A stretch of DNA of 64,000 nucleotides from Microvelia longipes (GCA_018340805.1 JACMZG010001914.1:15347014-15411013); one strand, 5' to 3'; shown: positions 12,601 through 25,500, counted from the stretch's first letter. A program made the numbers and translations. Notes: a model not told the origin generated them from the letters alone.

Positions 12601-15600
12601 CTGTGGTTCAATGGTTACGGTACACTACTATTTATCTGAGACCTTTGAGTATAAGATTGATCATGGCTTCAAACCCAAAAAGGGTTTTAAGGAATTTAAA
12701 AGATAAAAATTCGATGTACTATGTCCTTAGAAGTACTTAAGGATGGTGATTCCTAGCCAATACAATTCTCAGGTATTTTAAAAAGATTCTGAAACCTAAA
12801 TACACCAGGGCTAAGCAAAAATTAGACCCTCCCAGTAGAATAAATTTATTAGTATCTGGTTTGCGCCTGCATGATGTTGAGTGATTGAATCACAACTATG
12901 TTAATGGCACATACATAAGTATGTCGGGCTTAGTATAAGAGATACACAGCAAGGGGCAATGATTGAAAGAACCCAGAAGCCATTCTGTATAGGCTAGATC
13001 CTCTTCCCTGCTATCATCCACATTGATGGGTGAGAAGGATCCTAGGGGATTTTGATGATAAATGCATGTATCTACAAAGAGAAAGCTCGAGAAACTAATG
13101 AGATGCCACAGCTCTCCTAACAGACTGAACTCTATGATACAGTAAAACACGTAATTACCAAGGATAAGACCTATAAATAAATAGGTTGGATCTTTTACAA
13201 TAAATCTGGCTATGGCATACTGTCATGAAAAGTTTAAACAATTTTGAAAAACAAAATAAATACACTAATAACAATGCTCAATACCTTTTCTTCAGAATGT
13301 ACCGTTAATCGATCACTGCAAATCAGTTTGCAAACTTGCTGATGGGATAATGCAAGAAACTCTTCTGATTCTACCACCTCACTGCAAACATACACATTTT
13401 AATGATATAATGTGCTACACAAATAAAAATAAAATAGTTTAAAAAAATTAATGAATACAAGTATATTTTATTTCTTTTTCATAAATATTCAGATATTAGC
13501 TATCAGATATTAAGCTGGCATGAGAATCAGCCTATTCACACAAATCAGTGGCAAAAGCATGTCGAGCGTTGCTTACTACTACAACTTGAATAATTTTAAT
13601 TTGTTTTAAAACAAATTTCACAAAAACGAGTCCTACTCAAATACATTTCATAGGAACGTATATAATTTCTATCAACACATCTTTAAAAATGTTCTGAGGC
13701 TGATGAAAAAGAAACAGAGAATATTTTCAAAACTACATTCTATAAATGTAAGTTACCTACATTAAATATGTAAGTCAAAAATAAAGATGAAATTTAATTT
13801 ATTTTGTTACATTGTCTTTATAAAGTGCAAAAACAAGGCATAGAAAACTGATTATGAAACAAATGGAATCCTATTAATGCTAGTAAGGTAGAAATTATCA
13901 CTGATAAAATAGATTAAATAAACAAAAATATACCAATTCAAACAACAAAGTATCAACAAAACATAAATAAATCATTTAGACAACAATGGTAAAACAGTCT
14001 GGAGTCATAAATCTGAATTAACCTTAACTCAACAACAACAGACTGTGTCCCCCACAAGCCTTGGGCTTATGCCACACGAATGGTCAATATATATTACTTT
14101 ATTTATATATATTTTGTAATTTAATAACTGTAAACAGGTATTTAGATATAAATAAATGATTTATTTATTATTATTAAACAGTCTATCCATGCAGAGACAG
14201 AGAGATTTCATTTATTCATTATCAAATAAATTAAACAAAACAATATAAATAACTGTAGTGTAAAAAAATTCAAACTGTACTGCACTCATGAGTCTGACAT
14301 TATTTGATAGTCTAACTTTTTTTTCAATGCTAGTTATTTTACAAAACAAGTATACAATACAAAGTAAAAACAAATTAAAGTCAAAACAAAAATTTAATTA
14401 ACTTACAAGAAATGTTGCTCAATAAAATTTTCAGCATGAGTAAGAAGCTCTATGCAGCCGTGTAAATCAGCAAATGCTCGGATCCCTAAGCAATTAGTAG
14501 GATGTAATTGAGTTTGTAAAAAATCACAGCACGCATCTCTCACATCTGATAATTGCAATAAATTGGCAGCTGGCAAAAGAACCTAAATCAATAAACAGGT
14601 AACATTGATAGTTGACCAAGTACAAACAATACTTATTAATAGATCTATAAATTTACATATGAAAATGATAAAATTTGGAAAACAATTTTTTTAATAAACT
14701 AGATTAATAGAGAAAACAGAAGAACGGTGTAATGGTCTTATTAAAGAAAAGCATAGTAGAAATCTGTTAATACATAACTACTTCTTGTAAAATACTCAAA
14801 CCAATAAGGTCATTAACATATTTTATCTAAAGATGAGGTAGTTGCAAATGTATACTCTACAAACTGTCTTTTAGTCAATTCTAGAAAATATAGGAAATCT
14901 TCAACAAGAAAGTAGACTATGTCTAACTATAAATACAAATAAAGTGAAAATCAGAATAAGTATTAGAAAAACACACCTGAACGTTATCTTCAGTAACTTG
15001 AACTTCAGATGTATAAACATACTCTATTAACAATTGAAGTGCATCTGAATCAACACCCTGTAACACTATCCTTTCTTGGCGACTTTCTTCAAAACATGTA
15101 AACATAGCATGGAAATATGGTGAACAAGCAGCCAGCACCATTTTATGAGCTGCAACTTCAATGTTATCAGCCACCAATGTCACATCACAAAGGAGATGTT
15201 GGCTAGAAATAAAATACATACAAGTTATAAAATACTTAGTGAAAGTGTGGCATAAACAATTCAGGTGGGGTGCCTTGAATTGTTCCTCCCCTTATTAGAA
15301 CTTCTACACTCATTCTCATCACTTCAGACTAGCTATGCTCATCCTTAGAAAATAAAAACAACATCATTTATATGGCAGTAAGACTTGGGACTAGCTTTGT
15401 TTGCCTGTCACAGTTAACAAATCTGCTTTATTCTCAGCTGACATCCATATAGGTACTGTCATTATAAGAATACACACACACACAAATATATAACAAAAAT
15501 TAATTAAATCAAGAAGAAAAACTATTATTAGAGTGTGAATTCCCATACTTATCATGCATAATAAATCAGTTTAAAAAATTAAATAAAATCTGATTTGAGA

Positions 15601-16455
15601 CACCACGTCCAAAAAAATTTTTTCTTATTTGTATTTTAAAATCCACAATCAGAGTATTCTGATGTCCCAGTCTCTGTGGTCATATTGTTGCCATACAATT
15701 GCCTCTTAAGGTACATACAGCGTATCAGAGGATTGATCTAGATTCCATCTCCCTGGTTCTAGCGTATGGACTGGATTCCCTCAGCTTGTTTCTTACAGCA
15801 TATGTAACCATATTTAGATGTTTTACTTAATATGATTTGTGGATTTAGAATACCGTTTGAACATTCTAAGCGTATTGTGAATACACCTGAAAGCATCCCC
15901 CTATTGTTAATAATGTTATCGACAAACAGTGCTGCACTCCTGCAAAGTTTGATTTAAACATAATTCAATTAAAACAACCTCTCACAGTTATTGAAGAAAA
16001 TCGGAATTACGGGCTGCATTCTCTCTATTAAGTTCATACAGCAAATTGTATGAACTTAGAACACACTTATAACTGTGTGTATGTTATAAGTGATATGGAA
16101 TATTAAAATAGACTGATTGATGTAGACAACTCAAGAACTTACTTCCTCATCATATTAAGTATATCAAATGCCCTTTGGGTGTGGTGAGGATTTCTATAGG
16201 GTGGTTTCTCTTTCGAGTCCTTATTCCTAGGGATCTGCTTCTGCGAACTTTCATCCAGAGAATTTTGACTGGCATATCTCAGCAACAAGCAACTAGAACG
16301 TGAATTAAACAACATTACAACTTAAGCATAACAAACAGTAGAAGTCAATACGATAAATAATCAGAATTGTAAATAAATCAAGGAGAATAGAAACTATTAC
16401 AAGGCTACAAAAGACTTTACCTTCCTTTGTCTCCTGGGTAATCGTTGGAATCCAT
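4382..16455 (-). CDS. KLHL2/KLHL3-like (kelch): Kelch-like protein 2/3 (BTB-BACK-kelch Cullin-3 adaptor)
   Basis: Substrate adaptor for a Cullin-3 ubiquitin ligase: BTB and BACK bind CUL3, the kelch propeller binds substrate (WNK kinases for vertebrate KLHL2/3; Drosophila kelch organises ring-canal actin). Coding exons, 5' to 3' on the minus strand: 16455-16421, 16268-16143, 15202-14977, 14582-14407, 13381-13285, 12049-11893, 11650-11541, 11000-10893, 9348-9165, 8270-8130, 6484-6370, 5532-5392, 4560-4382. All junctions are GT-AG and the phases agree. Residues about 55-160 are BTB ([22 protein letters not shown]), then BACK ([18 protein letters not shown]), then six kelch blades with AVGG/VVGG motifs; the C-terminus is [16 protein letters not shown]. 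The product is about 597 residues, close to human KLHL2 (593). Exon 8 has one extra base (see 10937). The sequence before the ATG is a good splice acceptor (pyrimidine-rich, then CCCAGTCAG), so a further 5' exon probably exists. Introns hold foldbacks, SINE-like copies and microsatellites. Confidence 0.93.
4740..5240 (-). repeat. Inverted, partial copies of the dispersed repeat family, in kelch intron 12
   Basis: 4850-4915 carries the GAGCGAAGCGAG-type module in reverse, degenerate form (CAGATTCGCTACGCTTATCC, CAGACTAGCTTTGCTCGTCC). 5090-5145 matches the inverted TCCTGAGTAGTTTT/TTTCAGG module. 5150-5215 has a third module, CCACATGGTTGTTGTCC then AACTAGTTTATATAAGTGGC, that recurs near 53070 (opposite strand) and 60400. 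Non-coding. Confidence 0.5.
7480..7740 (-). mobile_element. tRNA-derived SINE-like sequence in kelch intron 10
   Basis: On the minus strand a head with a pol III A-box-like sequence (TTGGCGCAAACGGATAAG, about 7717-7734) is followed 40-50 bases later by a near-consensus B box (AGGTTCGAATCC, 7665-7676), then a non-tRNA body to about 7480. This is the standard SINE layout. No tRNA acceptor stem is evident, so it is not a working tRNA. Body limits are uncertain. Confidence 0.5.
8334..8479. mobile_element. Small foldback element in kelch intron 9
   Basis: Left arm 8334-8358 (TGTCTAACCACAATTAATGT...) is the near-perfect complement of right arm 8456-8479 (...ACATTAATAGTGGTTAGACA). The core carries GTTGAAACCGGTCAGTT, shared with the 36284 foldback inside ACOX. 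Both sit in introns. Confidence 0.75.
9632..9730. repeat. (TA)n(TG)n compound microsatellite
   Basis: A TA run of about 49 bp continues directly into a TG run with one interruption. It lies in kelch intron 8. The open frame crossing it is an artefact. Confidence 0.95.
10937..10941 (-). other. One-base frameshift in kelch exon 8
   Basis: In exon 11000-10893 the minus strand reads GATTTTTGCTTCAGAAAAAT, which shifts frame after ...RSVECYDF and meets TGA at 10910-10908. With four T instead of five the exon would be 107 bases and give [14 protein letters not shown], the normal end of the first kelch blade, in phase with the next exon (RCRAGL). Every other exon is intact, so an assembly or homopolymer error is the simplest reading; a real null allele is the alternative. 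Confidence 0.85.
12593..12780 (+). mobile_element. Possible degraded tRNA-derived SINE in kelch intron 5
   Basis: An A-box-like sequence (GTGGTTCAATGGTTACGG, about 12602-12619) is followed by a weak B-box-like GGCTTCAAACCC (about 12664-12675) and a short body. The spacing suits a SINE head but both boxes have drifted. Tentative. Confidence 0.35.
15655..15800 (+). repeat. Dispersed repeat shared with ~57920-58005 (inverted)
   Basis: About 80 bases containing GTACATACAGCGTATC and GATTCCATCTCCCTGGTTCT recur in inverted orientation near 57920-58005 (AGAACTAGGGAGATGGAATC ... GATACGCTGTATGTAGTACC). This is probably the terminal part of an uncharacterised DNA transposon. This copy is in kelch intron 2; no coding capacity is seen. 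Confidence 0.6.
16029..16092. repeat. Two adjacent perfect hairpins
   Basis: TAAGTTCATAC (16029-16039) pairs with GTATGAACTTA (16048-16058). CACTTATAAC (16064-16073) pairs with GTTATAAGTG (16083-16092). They lie close upstream of kelch exon 2 on the other side of the repeat at 15655-15800, so they may be part of the same old insertion. Confidence 0.7.
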
Positions 16456-19400
16456 CCTGACTGGGAATAAGGACTTGAAAGATTCAAAAATTTTAAAGTA
16501 CACTTAAAAAACTATTAAAAACATAATTAATAAATATAAAATATATTTTAAACTTGAAAATATAATTAAATTCGCGACGTAGAATCAATAAAAACAACAA
16601 CCTCCATAACTGTTAATCACCAGTGTTGCTCGCAGTTTAACTTCCTTTTAAAAATTTTAACTTTTTCTCCAAAAAATAACAGCCTTTAAATTTCAAAATA
16701 AATCAGTCAGAACACTTTAAAAAAATCGTATAAATTCTAGAAAAGCATAATCACTTGCTGTAGCAAAGCTTTTCTTAGGCCATAGAATGTAGATCTTTAC
16801 TTAGAATTGTTACTTGTGTTAACAAAGGTCGTCTATGTGACTCAGCATTATTTTTCCTCAGTTTAACTGGTAAGCCTTTACATTTAAGGCCAATTTTTTA
16901 ACATTTGTAAGTTTAAGAGATAGAAATGAGGGGGTGGGAGAGATTGGAACAGAGTTCTGACTCTATCTTTCACAATGATCCCAAGTAAATTCTGTCAAAT
17001 CATTAGTTCCTCTTTATAATGATTAATTCGGGCTATAGACACAGACCTATATCAAAATGATCGCTTTTTCTTTTAATTGGTTGCCAATCAACGTAGTAAT
17101 TTAAACAACTTGTGACAAAGAATTTAGCACTGGTTAGTAAAGTTAGAGAGCCTGTATATCACAGGCTCTATAGTTCACTTGAGTCTAAGTGAACTATAGA
17201 GAGTTCATTTGAGCAATATAGAAAAAATGGCTTAAGGCCAAATTCTTCAGTTTTACATTACTTAAATTTGGACCAATTTTAACACCTAAGGCAAGGTAAT
17301 ATTCATTTTATATCATCAACATATAGCCTTTTACACAAACATAGCCTGATGACCTTAAAGAAAAAAGGTATTTTAACGGGGCAAGATCAAACAGGGTTTT
17401 ATGTTCACATCAACTCAATCCATGGTATACATTTTTTCTAGGTTATAACTATATTTCTTATATGGAGCACTGTTATGTAGCGTTTTAAAAATAGCCATAC
17501 TGGAATAACGACACAATAAAAGCCTTATTTATAAGCTTTAGGACGACCAAGCTTTTCTTTAAGAGTAGATGAAAATATTAATCCATGGACCTCTAATTTG
17601 AAAAGTAATTTCGAACACACTACATAGTCACAAAAACTAAACACAAGCCACTTTATAAAGCCACCCTGTTACTTGGAATGAACCAATGAAATAACACAAA
17701 ACTATTTAAAATAACATTTTTTTATATTTACAAAGCAAATTTATTACATAAACAAAACAAGAAAATAATATCACATTATACTTTTAAAATCAACTAAACA
17801 AATACAGAATAATAAAAAAGAAAAATTGTGGTTAGTGGTAAACTAAATTTTAGAGGAAGCAACAAATTATGAATTGATACATTAACATATTTACTTCTTT
17901 TTGTAGTTTTACAATACAGGTCACATAAAACAGATTGGGTATTTAATTTTGAAAGACAATATTTATATAATGATATACTTTAAGTAATAAAACAACAAAA
18001 AATCTCTCCAGAATTCAAACAATTAAACAGATCTTGCTGTGCCATTTGTTGAGGGATTTTACTGTTGGATTTTTTATTCATAACTTATGAGTCTATTAAC
18101 TTCTTCATACTATGTCTTTTTGGATACTTTCAATTAAAGTGATGTAGAAATTCATGCAGTAGGGGTTGGGACGGGGGGAAACAGTGTTCCATCTCACCCG
18201 GTATAAGCTGTTTTAGACAGGCTTGTTTTTTATAGAGTGCCGTTTCTCCACAGAAGCAGGTCAGTTCACCTTATTCCATAAATATAAAATAATTCTTTCT
18301 TTATTTCCAAAATTAAATTTATTTAAAGGGATTTTTAAACATATTGAAAATCTTTTTAATTATTTTAAATCTAAAATTTTCATAAAATACAATAAAAATA
18401 AAATCGATATGTTATTTTTAACGAGACCTGATATCATGATGTTCAGAGATTTAAATTTAATTTGCGTGTTCATAGTGTTTTTTATTTGCCGTTTTAATAA
18501 AAAAAATTCAAAATTTATCCTATTTTCTAAACAAATAATCTTATAAACATCTAAAAATGATTAAAGGTGTTCATAAATGAGTTAAAAATAGTCTTGTATA
18601 CATTCTTCATAAACATAAATAGACATCTCAATTTAAAACAGATAACAATATTGATAACGGCGAGACAAGGTGAAAACTAGAGCTCGGTGCTGTAGATCAT
18701 GCAACTAGCCCCCAGTTTTAGGACTACCTCAAACTAGGGAGTGGGAACCTCCGCCCCTACTTCTATAATGTATGAATTACTCCATCACTTTACTTTCAAT
18801 AGTTCAGATAATTTCTCAGTGGTTTAGAAGGTGTCATAATTATAACACAGATTATAATAGTAATAGACTACTAGTAAGAAAATGAAATAAGTATCAATAA
18901 ATAGTTCAAGACTGTTAAATGATAATAGTCTAAAAGCATTATACAATATATTTTAAAAAAGTTGGAAGTTTTAGTATTGGTTTCCTTATCTATTTATTTT
19001 GAAGGGACAAAGGCCGCGCTGGGCCCTTCATGGAGAGTTAGTAAAAAAACCTTTGTCGCTTAATTTTTTTCATTGACAAAAATTATTATTAGGTAAATAA
19101 AAAACGTCAAATTTCCAAAAAGCCTAATAATAAATTTCCTCAGGCCTAAAAAAATAAATACAAAGAATAACCTTAAAAAATGCAAATAATAGTAAGTAAC
19201 TAAGTGGGTATTATAAATCTTATTTACATTGTTTTGCTATTTTACTATCTAAGTATTTGCATGCTATATGTATGTATTATTTTATGTACTGATTAGGTCT
19301 GAGTCTGAGATCCAAGTGTCTCAAAATTATTTGTATTTTACATAAAAAATAGAACTAAAATCGAAACTTTCCTAAAAATTATGAAGCTCTTTAAGAAGTG

Positions 19401-19752
19401 TTTGTGTAACACAAAATATTAATTTGGCTTCATGGTTTCATAAAAATAAGTAGTCAGTGTAAAAAAATACAGAAGACTAGAACCAATTAAAAAAAGGTGA
19501 GCTCATTAACATAATGTTTTGTGTATTTTCAATAAAAACTTCGCAACTTAATATTTACAGTAATAACAAAATTGTCAATAAATTATACTAATGACTGTGT
19601 ATTATATTTTACTAAGTCCACACCATTATAAATAAACCCCCAAAATATTAACTCCTAATGAGAATTTTACACTTTTAACAAACAATTAAACATTTAATAC
19701 AAGACCAAAAAATCTTAGCATATTATAAATAATTCATTATACAATGTTTTAA
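16456..19752. other. Region upstream of kelch, no further gene seen
   Basis: It should contain any non-coding 5' exon and the promoter of the kelch gene, but I cannot place a transcription start. It holds the hairpin pair at 17148-17198 and AT-rich unique-looking DNA. The longest open frame (18223-18546) is Lys/Phe/Ile-rich, lacks domain features and is most likely random. Confidence 0.5.
17148..17198. repeat. Two adjacent perfect hairpins
   Basis: GAGCCTGT (17148-17155) pairs with ACAGGCTC (17161-17168). TATAGTTCACTT (17169-17180) pairs with AAGTGAACTATA (17187-17198). The second hairpin starts at the base after the first ends, as in the other paired-hairpin loci of this window. Confidence 0.7.
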
Positions 19753-20633
19753 GGCCCGTCTACAATCTTAAGTTAAGTTAGGAAGAATCGAAGAAGTGAA
19801 GAATTTTTTACTTAGAACAAACTATTTTGAAATTCCCGCTCTTTAGACTTAAGAGATCCGTAAACACGTCTACAACCTCTGAGTTGTTAAGTCAAGTTTT
19901 AAGTTACAATTACACATATAGCTGTATTTAGACTACTTTTCTTCCTACCGTCTACACACATTTTTTTTTTTTTTATTGTAACAACGAGCAGAGCTCAATA
20001 ACAATTTAAATAAACATAAACTACTAATAAACTACTTTTCTTTCTATCGTCAACACACATTTTATTTATTTATTTATGGTAACAACGAGCAGAGCTCAAT
20101 AAATTTTAATACAATTTAAATAACCATTGCTTTTCAATGATCTTTCCTTCCATTTTTTAAAGACTTTTTGCAAATATTTTTTTTTTACTTCTAAAATCGA
20201 CAGTGTTTTTATTTATTTTAATTAATAAATAAATCAAAATGGATGAGGTAATTGTTGGGAGCGTTATTTTCCTTATCTCTAGTATGTCTACAGACGTAGA
20301 ACCTCATCCATTTCAAAAACTATATAATTCAAAATAAAAAGAAAATAATATAATATAAAAAAATATTCAAACAAACAAAATAATCACATATTCAAATAAT
20401 CACATATTCAACAACAACAATCAAAACAATCACATCACATCGTTTACAAATATTGTAATCATTCAAAACAGATAACGTAGTACATTCTTCTTTAAGTAAC
20501 TTATAAACACCATTCTTATGGTTTTCTTAAGTCAAAAGCGGGAAAAAGAATTATTTAAGAAGAAAAAGAGATTTTTGAAAAATTCTTCACTTCTTCAATT
20601 CTTCCTAACTTAACTTAAGATTGTAGACGGGCC
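19753..20633. mobile_element. 881-bp MITE/DNA transposon with ~55-bp terminal inverted repeats
   Basis: Left end GGCCCGTCTACAATCTTAAG..., right end the complement, matching over about 55 bp with one mismatch. A perfect TTTAA flanks both ends (19748-19752, 20634-20638), either a 5-bp target duplication or a TTAA duplication with one extra base. There is no transposase frame, so it is non-autonomous. Inside, a segment with GTAACAACGAGCAGAGCTCA occurs twice in tandem (about 19925-20000 and 20033-20102), and an inverted pair AAATGGATGAGG/CCTCATCCATTT (about 20238 and 20302) forms an inner hairpin. The TTAA-type target recalls piggyBac, but the GGCCCG end is not a decisive match. Confidence 0.85.
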
Positions 20634-20638
20634 TTTAA

Positions 20639-22531
20639 CAGAAGTAACTGTACAAATAAACAAATTTAACTGAACAGAAGAGCCAAATTTGAATAATATT
20701 TCATCAAACAAACCAAGAGTTTTTAAAACTTTAATTATTTACCAGAAAAAGTTAAAAAATAAAATCCTGAATCACTAATTTAATGGCATATTATCATTTT
20801 CAGTGAATTTCCAGAGAAATATTGAGTGTTTAGTATGAGTTATTGAGTAATAAAACAAATAATTGTACAAGTATTAGTGCAAATGTAAATTTAGTGGCTT
20901 GGTAAGAATCGTTGGAGAAGTTACCTCTGCAGGGAGTTAACATAAACTATTGTAAAGATAATTAGAAATAATAGATATAAATATATAAATGAACTAAACG
21001 AAGATGTCATACATATATATGTTCTTATTCAGAGGTCCTGCAGCCTCTAGATTAAAGACAGCAGTAGACAGTAATAGATTAAATTTAACAAGGGACTCAC
21101 TTGTGCCTCTTATCAACTGTAGGAGGTCTTAAAATCTTATATAGAGGGTTTATTTTATGGTGGGTGGAACTGGACTCTGAGCTATTGTCTTCCTAGGTGT
21201 CTGTCAGGATTATGTGTAAGAGTTTAAGAGGAAATGAGTTGAACCACAGGATTAGGATGGTGCTAAGAATTTATGATAGCAAGTAGCTGCATTTATAGAG
21301 GACTTGGAAAACAGGACATTAAGGTCATCATAAATGGTAATACATGAAACAGAAAAGAGAGCGTTAGTGTTTTTTTTAGGATTTTGGACAGTAGGATTGA
21401 CTTTTATACACTTATTTATAAATATTTCAATCTTTATTACAAATCTAAAAATTTATGCAAATAATAAATAGTAACACATAGGCAAGACTTCAAAGTATAT
21501 TAGTGACTGACTAAGAGAACAAAAGAGTCAAACTTGAGTATTTTTCAATCAAATAAGTCAGTAGTTTAAAAACCATATTTTTAATTTTTTACCAACTAAT
21601 GTTAAATATAATAAAGATCTGAATCAAAAATTTAATGATACATCAAATTTAAATTGATATTAATAACATTTTATTGAACAGTCTCTCTACAATTAGTAGT
21701 ATTTACAAAGATTCTGATTTCGGATTTCAACCTCTATCTCAAATGCAATAACTATATTTTTTTTTTATCGTCCTTGCTTCTCAACAAAACCAATGATGGC
21801 TGTAGACAGCTTTTGAGGAGCAACTCTATGGTTCAGAATATTTTGAAATAATTTAATGTTAAATTAATTGGTTAAATGTTTAATGTCATTTCAAATTGTT
21901 TAATGTAGTTTCAATGAGTTTATTATCAACCAAATTACAAAAGCACTGAATAATGAAACGATTTATAATAAAATTTTTCAGTAAATCTGATGTAATACCA
22001 AAATTATCGGCAAGATGAGTGATAACATAAAATATTTAATTATTTAGGACAATAATTGTAAATATACTCAAAATAATTAAGCACAGCCCAATGCTTATAG
22101 GTAACTCATACATATTTATTAAAATAAAACTGTCTAAAAAAATAAGAATCGGTACGAAGCAATTAACTTTAAAGAAAGCTTATTAACTTTCATAGTTAAC
22201 TTCTATAATGAACTATCATAATTAATTTTTATGAAACAACATAATTATGTCATTACACATATGATTGGAAATTAAAAGTCATTTATTAAGGCTGAATAGA
22301 CATGTGCGAGAGGAGCCAAGATATGTTGACTAAGTATCAATGGTACAAAATATATCTGCAGTGTTAACCTTTTAAATGATACACTTCATTGTTTTTTTAA
22401 TACGTTAATACGTATTTAATACTTTAAATACGTTAAGATTCCTGAATCAATTCAATTAAACAAGAAACCTTTTAGACTAGGGATTGCTAAATTGAGAATA
22501 ATTCATCATTTTGATCTAATCTGTGATATAG
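20639..22531. other. AT-rich intergenic stretch downstream of OPA3
   Basis: No coding or repeat structure that I can support. It contains the 3' flank of the OPA3-like gene (minus strand), but no poly(A) site can be fixed by eye. Confidence 0.5.
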
Positions 22532-25500
22532 CTAAGCTTGCTGAGATGAACATAAAACATTATCAGTAAGATAATGAACTGATCTTAAGATGATACCAGG
22601 ATTAGCAACACACCCACAGTCTTGACTTATTGCTAAAGGTTCTGACTCTTCATCATTACTTTTTCTAAGCCCACTAAAAGGTCCTCTAGGTTTCAATCTA
22701 CTTTCTAATTCGTGTACGTGCCTCATTAACTCTCTAATTTGTGTGTCATGCATTTCAGCTTGAAAATAAAGATCCTGTATTGTCGATGTTAACATGGCTG
22801 TTTCATTAACTCTTGCCTCTTCTTTAGCAGTTTCTTTCCTAACCTGTCTGTTATATTCAAGAAGGAGTACACCAGCCGCAATAGTAAATATAATGGCTTC
22901 CCCAAGAAGATTAGCACCTAACTCAATAGCCATGGCTTCATTTAAAGTAGGTACTTGAGTTGGTTTTCCTAAATTTAATACCCACATTTTCATCTTTACT
23001 TCACACCAATTGTAGACTGAAAACATAAAAGGGGTAAAAATATAATTAATAAATTGACTGAAAAATTCCTGATGAATGGACTTAAACTTGGTAAAAAATT
23101 AAGTTCTTTTAAAGAAAGAACTGAATAAGTTATGATAAAAATCTAACATGACAATCCGTTAAAATCACATTTTGGATTTTTTTAAATTAGCACGTTTAAT
23201 GATTGCTAAGGGCTAGTTTAAAGTGTTCTGTACCCAACAACAAATCAAACACATCTGTGGCTAACCCACTTCTCATTATATTCCAATTTCAAAAGCAGGC
23301 CATTGTTATTTTTTTCTTATATTTTATTCTCTATCGTGCTCTACTTTCCCTATGAATATATCAGTTAAATTTATTAAAGATTTATTTCCATAAATTATGA
23401 TCACAGAATTATTTTTAAACATTTTACTGCAATACATTCATTTTGCTCTTTCAGTAAGGAAAATTCAATTTAAATTCATTTATTTTGATCTTAAAGGAAA
23501 GAATGACTATTCAGTGTTGCCAAGTTTAGAATTATGAAACTTTTTGTCAGTCAAAATGTGTTGGCAATCCTGTCATTCTTTTACTCAAGTATGGTGCCCA
23601 GAGGCAAAAACTACTATATGTACCATAGACATTAATTTTAACTAAGTCTGACATAGTTTGTTCTTATCTTTAAAATCAGCTGATGAATAAACAAGATTTA
23701 CAACATAATAATCTGAAAATAAAAAGAATCTTTAAATATTTTGCAGATCAAAATATTTAATATTTAGTAATTGTTTATTGGGTAGTTAAAATTATGAGGA
23801 CCAATAACATGGCATTTTAATACAGTATATGAAAAAGCCATCTTCAAACTTGGGGTCACTAACATTCCACTATACACTAAAATACTTTCTATGGGAATGT
23901 CTCATCTCTTCCCCTCTAACAATACAGTTTTTGCACAGTTTTTTTATTGCATTATCTTTAAGTACGTCATATAAAAGAACACCCTGTTAAATATTAGAAT
24001 GAAAAAACTTATGCTTTTGATGATAAAGCAAAAAAACGAAAAATATATTAAAACTTGTTCTTTTGGTGGGAAAGCAGCCTCGACTACTTGTGTGACATCA
24101 GACGTAAGAATACCGCCCTGTCGTACAATATTCACTAGTGCAACACTCATAAAAAGTTTATTCTATACTGTCAACAAGATGATACTGACAGCTGTAGTCA
24201 TCACATACCTTAGGTATTGTATTACCTAGATCACGGAATTGTTTTGTTTTAGTCTTCTTTACATTCTATTGATTTTTAAGCTTAGCCTAATTGATTTAGG
24301 TTGACCTTACTATATTTCTAACTAAAACAACCATCTGTACGACCCAACCTTTAAGACGTTCTGCTTTCATCCTACTCTCTTACCCATTCCCCCTCCCCTT
24401 TTCTTTAAATGCTTACTTTGACTATTTAAAATTAAATTAAATATTTTTTTACAGCTTAATATATTTTTTTAACACATTTAATCATTTTATGAACAAACAA
24501 ATTTTTTTGGAAAAATGCAAATACTCTATTAAAATTTTAAATGAATCAGTTTGAAAGGGAACTCCATTGGAATGGGACATAGGCTAATTATTTGATTTAC
24601 TTAAGTTTTGTGATGGATTAGGGTAGGTAGAAACTATGAACTATTGGTCAGTATCACCAAATAACATTATAATCCTTCTAAAAGATAGGTAAATCTTTAG
24701 TACAAGTATATTTTCAGATAGGAGTTAGATTATCCACTAGTAAATCAATCTCCTTATGTTTCTGATAAAGTAATGTATAAACCAAGTAGGGAAACTCGTA
24801 TCCTGACACATATAAACAAATTCAGACCTGTCCGATCAGCTGATAGCTGGCTCAAAAATAAAAAATAGCTAAAATTAGAATAACTGAACATGTCCCTTTT
24901 CGGATTTAGGTTTTTTTATTTAATTTTATTGGCAACCCTGATAACATTAGGTGAGTTTTACATTTTATTGTGTTTTCGTACTTTAATACGTATGTGATAA
25001 TTTAATGATTTTGTATTAAATTCTGTTAAATAATTGTTATAACAATTTAGTTAAAGAAAAAGAGAAACTATAGTAAAGGTAAACCACATGTTTTTATTAA
25101 GATTTTGAAGAGAATGCAGACGACAGTGTATTGCCTTAAATTAGGATTGTTTTTATTACATTCAAAAAAATTAGGTTAAATTTGTTAAATTACTAATTAC
25201 AATTAATATTTGAAGGGGAAAAAACAAATATCATTTGCAAAAATGTACTAAGTTAAGTAGTGAACACGAAAAAAAAAGTTTAATTAGCCGCTTGTTTTAA
25301 GTAATTTAAACAAAAAGTATTTAATTATTAGGACTTAAACCACTATTGGATGTGGCAAAATGTATTTCTTACACAAGTTATAAACATTTTGAACTAAACT
25401 GTTCAAATAAATGCAATAAAAACAAAAACTTTGAGTACTGTAAATAGTATGTTTACATTTACTAGGGTTAAACAAAATGGCCGCGGCCATAGGAAAATTT

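Noticed and set aside
12896..13150. 84-residue minus-strand open frame
   Set aside because: Lies in kelch intron 5 without splice context or recognisable domain; probably repeat-derived.
18223..18546. 107-residue open frame upstream of kelch
   Set aside because: Low-complexity Phe/Lys/Ile/Asn composition and no supporting signal.
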